DNA of 64,000 nucleotides, taken from contig JACGCN010000053.1 in NCBI GenBank assembly GCA_014905825.1, positions 62,001 through 126,000 of the forward strand, written 5' to 3'. This DNA comes from Lyophyllum atratum. Its lineage: Eukaryota > Basidiomycota > Agaricomycetes > Agaricales > Lyophyllaceae. Positions 42,262 to 55,100 of the stretch are shown here, piece after piece. Positions within the stretch are counted from its first letter, which is position 1, and every line of letters begins with the position of its first letter. The position numbers and the translations under genes are program-made. Below the pieces are notes generated by a model, which saw nothing but the letters and a program-made list of their open reading frames with translations, had not been told where the DNA came from and made no database searches.

Positions 42262-43806
42262 TCAAAGCGGTACAGAGGTAGCCTCTATCTTCTTGTGCTT
42301 GTACTGCTTTTTGCCAGTTCCAAAGTCACCAACGATATGACCAGCTTTATCTTTGCTCCGCATCATATATTTGTAGATGACCAGCCCCTCCAGGCCGACT
42401 GGACCTCTGGCATGTATCCTACCTGTGCTGATGCCAACTTCAGTACCAAACCCATACCTGAAGCCGTCTGCGAATCGCGTGCTGGCGTTGACGAATGTGC
42501 TGGCCGAGTCTACGCTACGGCAGAACGCGGACGCAGAAAGGTCGCATTCGGTGATGATGGCGTCTGTATGTCCCGAGCCATGCTGATTGATGAATTTTGC
42601 GGCCGACTGGAGAGACGGCAGGGCAACAACGGAAAGGGTCAATGAAAGGTGTTCAATGTCGTACGTCGAAGGCTCCGAGGGTTTGACCAGTGTTTGCAGG
42701 TTTGGAGGAGGATTGTCAAGTGAAGACAAGGCGTTGAGTGTGGTGGCATCACATAGCAGCTCGACGTTTTTCGCCAAGAGTGCTTTAGCAACCTCGGGCC
42801 AGATCGTAGTGACCAGAGATTCGTGTACGATGAGCGTTTCCACTGCATTGCACGCAGATGGGTAATCAATCTAGAATGTTGTGTCAGGGCCGTGATAAGG
42901 CAAGGGAAAGAAGTAAGTCACTTTCGCGTCTACAACCACCCGTTTCGCTTTCTCCAGATCGGCCGTTTCGTCGAGGTATATGGAGCAAAGACCGTCTGCA
43001 TGACCCATCACAGGGATCCGCGTATCCAGTTGAATATTTTTCACCAGCTCCTTGCTTCCCCGAGGAATTACCAAGTCGATGTACTGGTCCAAGACGAGCA
43101 AAGAAGAGACTTCAGCCCGTGTCTGGATTGTCTGTATATACGTGGGTGGGAGCGATGTTTTGGCCAGTCCGGCGGAAATAGCTGCTTGGAGCAATACCGT
43201 AGTCCGGACTGATTCTTTTCCACCTTTCAGGATCGCCGTATTACCTAGCTGATCCATCAGCGAGGTAGTCTACGGAACTGGTATATGCGTAGGACTCATA
43301 CCTGATTTGATAGCGAGGGAAGCGATATTCACGACCACCTCTGAACGAGCTTCAAAGATGACCAGGAGTACTCCAATCGGGCAGGATACTCTGTACAGTT
43401 CCAGTCCATCGTCGATCTCGGTGGCGTATGTTACAATGTCTGTGGGATCCGGTAAAGCAGCAACATCTAGAACGCCCTGGAGCATAGATTCCCACTTGTC
43501 GCCTCGGCCTAGATCGAGGCGTGCTAGGAGGGATTTGGACATACGGCCTGCATCCACCTCTAACTTGGCGGCCTACACAAGATGATATTACAATTCAAAC
43601 GTATCATATTTTGATTGCGTTTGACATACCGCGAGGTCATCCTTGTTAGCAGCAAGAATGGCCTCCCGTCTCGATTCGAGCTCTCGCCGTATCGTGTGAA
43701 GGGCATCGACGCGCTCCTCCGATCGTATGAGCTGAGAGCTCTCGAAAGCCGACTTCGCGAGTGCCGCGATGTCTTCCGGTTTAACTGCGGTCGATGGAGT
43801 GCTCAT
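42262..43806 (-). CDS. PRO2: Glutamate-5-semialdehyde dehydrogenase (gamma-glutamyl phosphate reductase)
   Basis: Second step of proline synthesis: NADPH-dependent reduction of gamma-glutamyl phosphate. ATG at 43806 (MSTPSTAVKPEDIAALAKSA); an upstream TTG in frame is ignored. ALDH-superfamily fold: RLDLGRGDKWESMLQGVLDV, CPIGVLLVIFEARSEVVVNI, KSGNTAILKGGKES across an intron, IDLVIPRGSKELVKNIQ, PVMGHADGLCSIYLDETADL. The catalytic Cys is in DYPSACNAVE. The C-terminal part has SGHTDAIITECDLSASAFCR, STRFADGFRYGFGTEVGIST and GRIHARGPVGLEGLVIYKYM. Length and motif order match fungal Pro2. Cytosolic by family. No proline-pathway neighbour. Confidence 0.95.
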
Positions 43807-44204
43807 TTCAGACTCTAGAGGAAGTGAATCGGTATTTCTGGAGCAATTGCCAATTTGTAAATCATGATGCAATTTCCGTCGTACTTCCGAATCTCACTCA
43901 AATGATAAGATAAGATCAAAAACATGTTCTTCCTCACCCTGGCAACTGTAGTTGAAATCATCCTATGGAAAAGTCCCAAAGGTACCGATGCTACAGCTCA
44001 CGTACATCTTGGTACATCCTCACCACTTCAAGTGTATGAGACCGTGCTTACCTTTCGTCTACTCGTTCTCGACTCAAGCGTTACCCGTAAAATATATGAA
44101 AATTATCCGCGTAGCAGAAGGAAAGCGGTTTTATTTTGGATCGACGATAGCAATAAGATCATCGAATATCTAAAGCATGCGAAGCAATCATCCCGATGGT
44201 TTCA
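43807..44204. other. Intergenic: PRO2 5' side and ATP1 3' side
   Basis: 398 bp. A plus-strand open frame (43924-44208, 94 codons) fills most of it, but it has no recognisable domain and sits where the PRO2 promoter must be. Not called. Confidence 0.45.
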
Positions 44205-46384
<2,180 letters not shown>

Positions 46385-46542
46385 AGGGAAGGAGGAGGTG
46401 GAAGATGGGATATGGGATGAGTAGGGAAGTTTTCGGTTGCACCAGCGAACTCGGCGTTAGTCGGAAAGTTCAGGCTCCGCTTCAACACCCAAAATTCACA
46501 CAACCACGAAAAGTCTCCAACTCCGAGCTCGTTGTCGACACC
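46385..46542. promoter_or_regulatory. Bidirectional promoter between two mitochondrial-protein genes (ATP1 / bL21m)
   Basis: 158 bp between divergent ATGs. No TATA box or named motif recognised. The pairing suggests shared control of two nuclear genes for mitochondrial proteins, which is inference. Confidence 0.55.
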
Positions 46543-47039
46543 ATGGCTGCCCTCGCGCGTATCATGCGAGCAGGTGAGCATGCATATCCTCGTGTCCGCC
46601 CCTAGCTAACGTTCCTCTAGTGCCGGCACTGCGTCGAACGATACACACCCAGCCCGACTCAACCGCCTCCGCCCTCGAGCTCATACGCTCCCAGCCCTCC
46701 CAATACGTCGTTGCCTCCTTCGTCGGCAGAAAATACATTCTCGCACCGCGCGACCTTCTTACCGTTCCGCGTCTCCGCGACGTAAAGGTCGGCGACGTCC
46801 TGACACTCGACGAGATCCACGAACTCGGCTCGCGCGAATACACCCTGCGCGGCAACCCTGTCATCCCTGCCGCGCGAGTCAAGGTGGAGGCGACGGTCGT
46901 GGAGCACACAAAGGGAAAAATGGAGTTTATCTTCAAGAAGAAGAGGAGAAAGGGCTACCAAAAGACTATAACACACAAGCAGCCATACACCAGGCTACGG
47001 ATTGGCAACATTGAGATTCCAATACCAACAATGTCATGA
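46543..47039 (+). CDS. Mitochondrial large-subunit ribosomal protein bL21m
   Basis: Structural protein of the mitoribosome 54S/large subunit (MRPL49 in yeast). ATG at 46543: MAALARIMRA, an intron of about 48 nt, then VPALRRTIHTQPDSTASALE, giving a basic mitochondrial presequence. The bL21 domain reads YVVASFVGRKYILAPRDLLT, VPRLRDVKVGDVLTLDEIHE, LGSREYTLRGNPVIPAARVK, VEATVVEHTKGKMEFIFKKK, RRKGYQKTITHKQPYTRLRI. It ends EIPIPTMS. Two exons. Domain order and length match fungal bL21m. Confidence 0.94.
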
Positions 47040-47181
47040 CATCTCATCCCACATTACTCTGTTGTCTCTTTGCTTTCTAGGTTATATGTCTTATTTAATA
47101 TCGAGGATTTATTATTGCTCGGACTGCGTGCTCCAAGAACAAAAATGCCTACCAACTACGTACTCAATGATGTTCACATGA

Positions 47182-50100
47182 TCAAATCTCCCCTTCCTCT
47201 GGAGTCTCCTCCCGCTTTGACGTGTGCTTCTCCTCAGCCACCGGTGCTTCATGCTCGCGATCATATCTCGGGCGCTAAACTAGTAGTTAGTGGACGCTGC
47301 TCGGGCAAAACCGATCGCATACCTTCTCTGCACGGTCGTCCTGAATGCGATCATCATATACATCCCGTTTCTCCCGTGGCTCCTCTCTATACACTGAAGC
47401 ACTCCTCTCTCGCTCCTCCTTCGCTGGATGCGCGTCATACCCTCTGCCATCCTTATCCTTCCTCCTATCGTCATCCCGATGATACGCATGCTTTGATGAC
47501 TTGTACCCATCTCGGTCCTTGTCCTTGTCAAAGTCCTTATCCCGGTCACTTCGCCCATAGTCTCTCGACGAGCGGCGCCCGTGCCCCTCGTGAAGATCAT
47601 CGTAATGGTGATGCCTCGAACTTCGGCTGTCACGATCGTAATCCTTGACTCTATCATAGTCTTTTCCGCGATCTCGGTCCCGTTCTCTTTCACGTTCGCG
47701 ATGATGAGGCTCGCGGTCCTTGTCCCCACGGTCGCGGTCGCGATCCTTTTCACGGTCACCACGGTCACCTCGATCGCGATCACGGTCGCTATCGCGGTGG
47801 TCACGCGGGGGTTCCTTGCGTTTCCGGCTCGTCGTAGACGCGCCATCCTCAGAAACCACTTCTCGCAACCGTTCCTACAAAATTGTCAGCAACTCTATGA
47901 AAAGTCCGATACCTAGATGACGCACCTTTTGTCTCTTAACATACTTCGCAAAGGCCGCTCGGCGCCCTTCATCGTCGTCCACAGCCTGATATTCAGGGAG
48001 ATGCTTGATCAGGGGTACAACCTGACACGGGGTGGTTCAGCATCGAAAAATATGATTAGAAGTACCGATTTTACCTCCTCGAACGGTAAAGTGATGTCCA
48101 AAGGCTCCGGCAACTTCTTCAAAGCATACCGAAGGTCGTCCTGCAGATGACGCTGTTTCCTTTCCGCCCTCCGTTTTTCCTCAGCTTGCTTCTTCACCGC
48201 TGCATCGTGGAGCTGCAGAAATTGTTAGTTATCTGATAACTCGAATCATGATTTCACATGATACGCACAGTGATGAAGATATCGACCAAGTCTTTCTCCG
48301 ACAAGGCGTTGACGGCATCATCCGCATGAGCTTTGACAACACTCGTGAACTGCTTTTCCGTAGTCTCATGGCCCACAACGAATCCTAGTTCGTTGCCGTC
48401 TTCCATTTTCACCTCACTTTCCTTGGTATTGTATCTCTCAATAGCAGCTTCAACGACGGCGATCTTCCGGTCCAGCTCTTGGTCGAGAAGGTCAACCGTG
48501 TCCCAGAAGAGTTCAAGTGGGTTGGACCCAGGGTTGCCGAGCATAGAGAGGTAGCGTTCGTCGTCGGCGAACAAGGGGTAAACTTCCTTCCACTTGGTGC
48601 GGGCCTTGATTTTGCGGGAGTCTACTAGGCCTTGCAGTACATCCTGTGGAGTCCATCAGACTAATGCTTACCAAACTGCAAGAAACTTAGAAATACCCTG
48701 AATGCCTCGCGCGCCTTGCGTTCCCTACGCGTCTTCTCCACCTGCGCTTTGCGCATCTGATCCTCGTACTCGCGCTCACGGACACGGCTGTAGTCCTCGA
48801 AGGCGAGCAAGATGTCAAGCGTGGGCAACTTCCGGAGCTCGGGGTCTTCATTCCACTCTCGAGACTCGAGGACAAGATTATGTGCCGATCTCCATCGAGT
48901 TACAACGTCGACGTTGAGGTCCTTGAAGAGGGCAACAACCTTGGCTACGCTGCGAGAGCGAGACGCCCGGCTCTCTTGCTGTGATGGAGATGAGTGGTTA
49001 ACATGCGTTGAGGATCGAAACTACGCACCACGTCACGCTGCTTCAATTCCGTAACATACTCCTCAAAGATAAGACGGCGTTCGGCTTCGATCTTTGCTTG
49101 CGCCCAGATGGGATGCTGAGAGAAGAGTTTGTCCGCTGTAGGGAATGTGGTGTAGTGGAAGACATTTGGGTTGCCCCTGAGCATGTTGCGGATAGCCGGG
49201 CGCAGCTTTGATAACCGTGCTTCTCTTTCTTCGTGTTCCTTGGCCTTGAGTGCTGTAGTGAACTGCCCGAATTACGTCAACCCTATTCATACAGGTCTGA
49301 ATAACGAATCACCTTTTCCCATGCCGCCTTTTTCTCCGCCAGAGTATTTAGCGCCTTGTACAAAGGATCGGTGATGATGGCTCTCATCGTCTGATCCCAA
49401 GTCCAGTTCGCGTCAACGCCAGCCTTTCTCAAGAGATGCATGAACGCTTTCTCGCCTTCTTCAACCGTCAAAAATCCATTGTGGGGAATAACAGGGTCGT
49501 CCGGAAGGTTAGGCCGCGCAGGCAGAATGCTCGTAGGTGCCAAGGGGAGCGCCCCCGTGTGGGCTCCAACTGAAAGGTCCACGCCGTTATGGCCATTGGG
49601 CTGGGAAGCGGAAGATGAGGATGGATCAGCGCCTCCCATGGGGACAAGTGCACCTTGCATAGACCCGACGGGGGTAAAGCCAGGGGCAGCGATTTGCGCA
49701 GGTCTGGTATGGATTAGACGGGAATACGACGAGACACAGTTGTCAGACTTACGCGGATGCAGGTGGAGCACTAGGTGGACCCTCCTTTTCAACTTTCTCG
49801 AGAACCAAGAGAAGCTCGTCGGGCATGTCCCATTTTGACTCCTTCGACTCGGTCTTCGCGAAAGTGTCAATGCTCACGACGTTTGGGCCACAGTATAAAA
49901 AACTCACGTTGTAATAATATTTACGACCCCCAGAGAAGTATTCCTTCCACTTGGTCTGGTTGAGCGCACGCTTAAAAAAGAGCAGTTCAGAACTTTGGGC
50001 AAGGCCTCCAACGCCAACTGATACATACCTCGAAGGGTGTTTTCAGGTCTGTAATAGAGTTAGTATACTTAAATTGCAAAATAAGAATGCCTACGTACCA

Positions 50101-50315
50101 TCTGGCTTCTCCCACACACTTTCCCTTGAGGCAGTATTGAACCAGTACGTCCGCCCCTCCGGATTGCGGTGTTCAGTCTAAAAAGTATGATAAGTAACAG
50201 TCATTTTCAAAGATGTAGTATAGATCACATACCCATATGTTCATAACTGCTTGGGCTGGAGTAGCCTATAGAAGGGTCAGTGACCGTAATTAGCTGAAGA
50301 AGGGAGACTGACCAT
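47182..50315 (-). CDS. PRP40: Pre-mRNA-processing factor PRP40 (WW and FF domains)
   Basis: U1 snRNP-associated splicing factor linking 5' splice site and branch site. Two WW domains at the N-terminus: IWTEHRNPEGRTYWFNTASR and WKEYFSGGRKYYYN; then a Pro/Ala linker, then several FF domains (first: EKAFMHLLRKAGVDANWTWD). The C-terminus (47300-47860) is a dense Arg/Asp/Glu/Lys repeat domain (RDRDRGDRGDREKDRDRDRG type), followed across a last intron by REHEAPVAEEKHTSKREETP and EEGEI. The first ATG (50315-50313) is followed directly by a GTCAGT donor, so the first coding exon would be just the start codon, joined to ATPAQAVMNIW. The ATG at 50244 (MNIW, resembling yeast MSIW) is an equally good start. 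Confidence 0.92.
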
Positions 50316-50636
50316 TATGACTTGGATCAGAAGCAGCCCAAAAGTGAATTCGGCTGAGGCCACTGTTTGCACTTGTTATAATTTGAAGCTGTCAGCGCCA
50401 ATTAACCATTCATCAGATTCTTTACATCGTTAGTACGTATCTCGCCCTTGAATTCTCTAGTTGCATAATTCATTGCCGAGGCCTTCCCTATGTAAGATTT
50501 GCCGAATTGTGCCAACCGATATTTCTGTGGAAAGCGCGACGGCCTTTGAGCAACGGTCGCGTAAACAAGGCTAAACATAGTTACAGAGACCTGTCCGTCT
50601 TTCACGCCCATCTGGATTCTGAGGATCTCATTAGGA
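50316..50636. promoter_or_regulatory. Divergent promoter region PRP40 / unknown intronless gene
   Basis: 321 bp between divergent start codons. No coding or motif signal that I can support beyond its position. Confidence 0.45.
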
Positions 50637-52007
50637 ATGCAACACGACACCCAGGACGACGTCTTCACCAAAAGTTCTCATTTCCTCTCTGCTTCTCCCC
50701 GCAAATCCCCTACGCGACCCAACGTCAAGAATCGCAAATCCAACGCTTCCCTACGCAGCCCCACCTTGGCCGTAGACGACGATGCCGCCAACGGTCGCCA
50801 TTCACTCGCTCACGAGCTGGCAGTGGCCATGATGCCAGAGCCTAGTGCAGGGTCCAGATTGCTAGCAGAAGAATTTGGTATCGAGTACGATGAGGGTGCA
50901 GAGGGCATCGACGAGGAAGTCCATCTCAACGGTGGCGTACAGATCGTCATCGACGACACACACACTCCTTCATTTGCAACCGAGCTAAGCTCAGCGTCTT
51001 TCGGCACCGAAATTCCTCAGTCCGACCTTGACCATGCGCCGCCCGAGTTTGACCCTGTGTTTGGCAGTCCATCCGCGTCGAAGAGTCAGCGGAAAGAAAG
51101 GCCGCAGCAGGATGCAATGGAACTCCTAGCCCAGAACCTAGAATCCACCGACAAATTCCTCACCCACCTCCGAACACTCGATGTCGACCCCGGTTCATCC
51201 GGTGCTCAGCAACCAGCACTAGAGCGCATTGCTTCAGACGTCATACGCCGAATCAACGAGACGACGCGTGATCGCGAAGGACAAGTGCGAGAACTGCTAG
51301 AATATGAACGGGAATTCAGGAAGATTGCAGGGGAAGTTGGTGGCAATGATGTCTTGGGACGTTTGGAAGAACTCGCTGCTATGGATGACCTCTCCGAAGA
51401 TAAACCCCCACAGAGTGCCCGACCAGAATCCAGGCATATACTGGATATGGTAGAAGAAGAGTCCTCGCACAGACTCCACCGTTCACACTCAGTTTCGCAG
51501 GATTGGGAGACCGATCCTGACCTCCTCGGTGACGACGACGACGATTATGAGACGGTGGTGGCCTCGCCTGTCAAGGATTCATTCCCCGCGCCACCTCCGA
51601 TTACCGGAGACGCCACACCAGCAAAGACGATACCACAACTCGCACATCTACGTTCCTTCACTGCTTCCCTCGTCACCTCGCTTGCTACTATCTCTGAACA
51701 AGCACAGGTCAATGGAGCTGCGACCACAGAAGCAGGTCGGAAGATCCGTGCCTTGAAGAATAAGCTGGGCGGTTGGCGTACGGACTGGGACAGTGCAGAG
51801 AGGAGCCGATTGAAGATTGATAGATGGGAGGCTGGAATACTAGACGGCGATGAGCACGAGGGGAGCAATGGCCCGCCTATACCAACGTTCTCAGCAACGA
51901 AGAAGAGAGTGGATGGAAGGAAGGTGGTAGAAGAGCATCTACACGCTTTTGAACGCGCGCTGGCCGACGCGGCGGTCAAGACCCAAGCGATCATGGCCGC
52001 ATCATGA
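50637..52007 (+). CDS. Conserved-looking hypothetical protein, intronless, coiled-coil
   Basis: Single uninterrupted frame of 456 codons from ATG 50637 in a neighbourhood where nearly every gene has several introns. I do not recognise the family. The N-terminus is basic and Ser/Pro-rich (SASPRKSPTRPNVKNRKSNA), suggesting phosphorylation or nuclear targeting. It is followed by an acidic segment (EEFGIEYDEGAEGIDEEVHL), a helical region with heptad character (AMELLAQNLESTDKFLTHLR, RRINETTRDREGQVRELLEY), an acidic stretch (DLLGDDDDDYETVV) and a C-terminal helical block (LRSFTASLVTSLATISEQAQ, GRKIRALKNKLGGWRTDWDS, EEHLHAFERALADAA). No signal peptide or membrane segment. The balanced composition and length support a real gene; the function is unknown. 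Confidence 0.8.
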   Translation: MQHDTQDDVFTKSSHFLSASPRKSPTRPNVKNRKSNASLRSPTLAVDDDAANGRHSLAHELAVAMMPEPSAGSRLLAEEFGIEYDEGAEGIDEEVHLNGGVQIVIDDTHTPSFATELSSASFGTEIPQSDLDHAPPEFDPVFGSPSASKSQRKERPQQDAMELLAQNLESTDKFLTHLRTLDVDPGSSGAQQPALERIASDVIRRINETTRDREGQVRELLEYEREFRKIAGEVGGNDVLGRLEELAAMDDLSEDKPPQSARPESRHILDMVEEESSHRLHRSHSVSQDWETDPDLLGDDDDDYETVVASPVKDSFPAPPPITGDATPAKTIPQLAHLRSFTASLVTSLATISEQAQVNGAATTEAGRKIRALKNKLGGWRTDWDSAERSRLKIDRWEAGILDGDEHEGSNGPPIPTFSATKKRVDGRKVVEEHLHAFERALADAAVKTQAIMAAS

Positions 52008-52170
52008 TTGTTCACGACTCCTAATATCCAGCAGGCATTGCATTCCACCATTTTCTGACTAACATATCTTCTCATTAGTTCTTCTCTTACTTGTACACCT
52101 CCCACGCGCTATCTACACTCCCAGCTAGATGGAAGTTGTGTTTACCAATACCCTGCCACACATCGGAACC

Positions 52171-55100
52171 CTATCCATTGTATTTGAACCTTCGGAAATC
52201 AGCATTGATGCAATGTTCAATTCGAAATACTCTTACCAGACCGTCCTGTGGGAAGTTCGAGCTTGATGAGCAGACATTCAGGAGGTATCGGTTTCAATGA
52301 CTGACCGTGTATCCACTGCCTCCTTCCGAACTGATCGTTTGGGGTCGTCAAGAACTTTCGCTAGTTCACGCAGAACAGTAGCTTTAGACGGGTGCAGGAC
52401 ATCGTACCGCACAATTGTAGGCAAAACACCGAGATATTGTACAGCGGTAGTTCTTACTCGCTGTCGAGTCGGGCATGATGAGTTCTCTGGAAAGTGATAC
52501 AGGACCACGACGTACCACAGAAGGCATCTCACTAGCCATGCTGTTTTTGAGCATGTATGTAACGAGAGTCGACGCATGTTCGGACACCAGGCTCTGTTCC
52601 GAGGCATCCCCTTCTGCAGCAGCGAGGAATGTATCGATGACATCAGCCCGGATATCGAAATCCGGAAGTTCAAGTCCGCGAAGAAGGAGGGGCATCAGCT
52701 AGTGGCGCAGTGATTAGAGCAACATGGGTCAGTTTTACTACAATAACGCACGGATGGCATTGCATGTGCATATGCCGCTTTTGGGATTGCCTTGATCAGC
52801 GACGTCAGTGCAACAAGATAAGCAGTTTGCTCATGCGGTGGCTCTGTTGGTAGTTCTCATCACCCGTCAACGCGCTATGAAAGAGATGCGTACTGCTCGA
52901 ATCCTGTGCGCCTGCAATGATACGTGGGAGAATGCCGTTCACAAACTTCTGAGCATGCAAAATCTGGTATTGTTAGTAAGTCTGACTGGCCTTCCAGATT
53001 AGACAAAAAGACCCTCACTTTGATAACAGCATGATGCCGTTTGGTGAGGATTTGATCAGAACTTGCAATCTGGCCTAACGCCTTTGCTGCATCCCAGCCG
53101 ATCTCATCATCGCCAAATACCTCAAAGAGACGATCCGTGAAGCGCGTGAAGGATGCCTCTTTACGTACTACCAAGGCTTTGGATATCTATCACGAATTAT
53201 GAGTGCCACTTAACTCACGTCAGAGATATCACTTGTTGCTTACCCAAACCCACGCCTGAATAGCCTGACGCCGCTGATCAACGGACACCTTAGCATTACT
53301 TATATACTGAGGCCAGAAACTGTTGAGCTTCTCCTCCAAGAAAGTAGTGGCACCTATTGGAGAAAAACCTGGATGAGACTTTGGACGACTGACGGACGAG
53401 CGTAACCAACTTTCGGCATGCTTGTTCACTACGGAGGAAATCAAGTGCCAAGCGGACTCTCTCTGGAGATAATGGTCCGCAAGAGTGAGGCTCCACACTA
53501 GCAGTTGGTTGAGGAACTCATCCAGCGCTGGTGGTGATGGCAAGACCTGCGCACAAAAATAAATGATCAGTCCATATACAACAGGTATGTCATACCTCCT
53601 TGTGTGCGGTGACAACGCCTGCACTGAACAACGCCAGCAAATTCTTTTGAACAGTCGGCGCCGAGTCCTGAAAGCTGAAGTAAGAAACACAGGACTTCTA
53701 TACGCAGATAGTCTTGTTACATCAAAGAGACAAAGTTTCACGTCAGATGGAAGTTTCTGAAGACCTTCAGCAACCCCTTGGATCTCCCCGGACGAGAGCG
53801 CTTTGAATATGGCTGTGACAAAATCTGCTTGCCTCCTTTCCCTCAAGTAAGTCACGGACAAGCAAACTCGGGATGTTAATGTCACTCACTGCGCTGGGAC
53901 ACACTGGGTAACCAGTGTAATAATCTCGCCAGCAGTTCTGACCAAGCGATGATCCGTAGCAACCATGCCCTGCTCCGATTGGAGGGCAGAAAATATGAAG
54001 AGGTTATACAGGCCAGGAACTAGGCGCTCGATATACTTCGCCACGTCAGGGTGGTTCGCATCGACCTTCGCTGATAATGTGTCTGCGATAGTTTTCAGCA
54101 GAGAGTGTGCGTATGCGGCATCAGGTTCTATATCTTCCGTTACGTCGCGCTTCGTCGAAGGCACACATATCAAGTCGACCTTTGTGGTGAGCCGTACCAC
54201 CAGGATCTCGAATAACTGGGGGTGGACGCACAGCGTCCTCAACGCCAAAAGAGTCCTCCAACACTTCATCCTCTCAGTCGCAGCATCACGAGACGGAGAA
54301 CGGTCAGGAAGGCTGCTGAAAAGCATCGGCAATGTTTGCTCCTCAATGTGTTGAGGCGAAGTCTTGGAGATAGTGTTCAAAATTCCCAATATCGCGGAGT
54401 CACTGGTACGCAGGGGATAGTAAACAAAATTGCTCGGCAAACATATGAGTTCCAAATTACCTGAAATCATCATTTTCAGCTTCGTCGGATTGGAAAACTT
54501 CATTGACCAAGTGAACAATGAAAGCCAATTCTTGGATGGAAAGAAGATTTTTGGTGGTGATCAATCCCCTCAGCACTGCCAGGGCAGGGATACGCGAGGC
54601 AGTTGCCTTTAGACCAACACTCACGACACCTAAAACTTCATCTTTGAACGGTATCATCGGAACTATAGTATCCTCTGACACCTCTTCGGGCATGGAATCA
54701 CGAGCCGCGTTGACAAGATCGGCGAGTAGCAATAATATTGGTGGCCGATTGGAAACTTCATTCGGATCTAAAAAGAGCTTAACGAGGTGAGGAACGGCTT
54801 GGGTCAACGTATACCGCGCCACGGATGCTGTGTAGACGCCATCAAACATATGCCTCTACGTCGTTAATACGGCGGCCACGTACGAGTTGTGGCCATAAAT
54901 GCGCAAAGCACTTTGATCGCAGGCCTTGCCTGATTTTTTTCTGGCTCGCGCAAAATGTGAATACATTCTTCACAGACATCTCTGGCAAGTCCTTGGATGT
55001 CATCGTCGGATTCAATTCCATCCTCTTCATGCGTGTATATTGTTTCCACAAGAGCCTGTGTAGTTTTCAGCGCTTCTGCTTCTGTTAATGGATCGGTGGG

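Noticed and set aside
38918..43806. A larger carbohydrate or secondary-metabolism cluster
   Set aside because: Beyond the GH28/CE8 pair the neighbours are housekeeping genes (LAA1, PRO2); no regulator, transporter or further CAZyme joins it.
47070..47648. 192-codon plus-strand ORF with His/Pro/Ser-rich protein
   Set aside because: Mirror frame of the PRP40 Arg/Asp repeat domain; the repeat explains the open frame.
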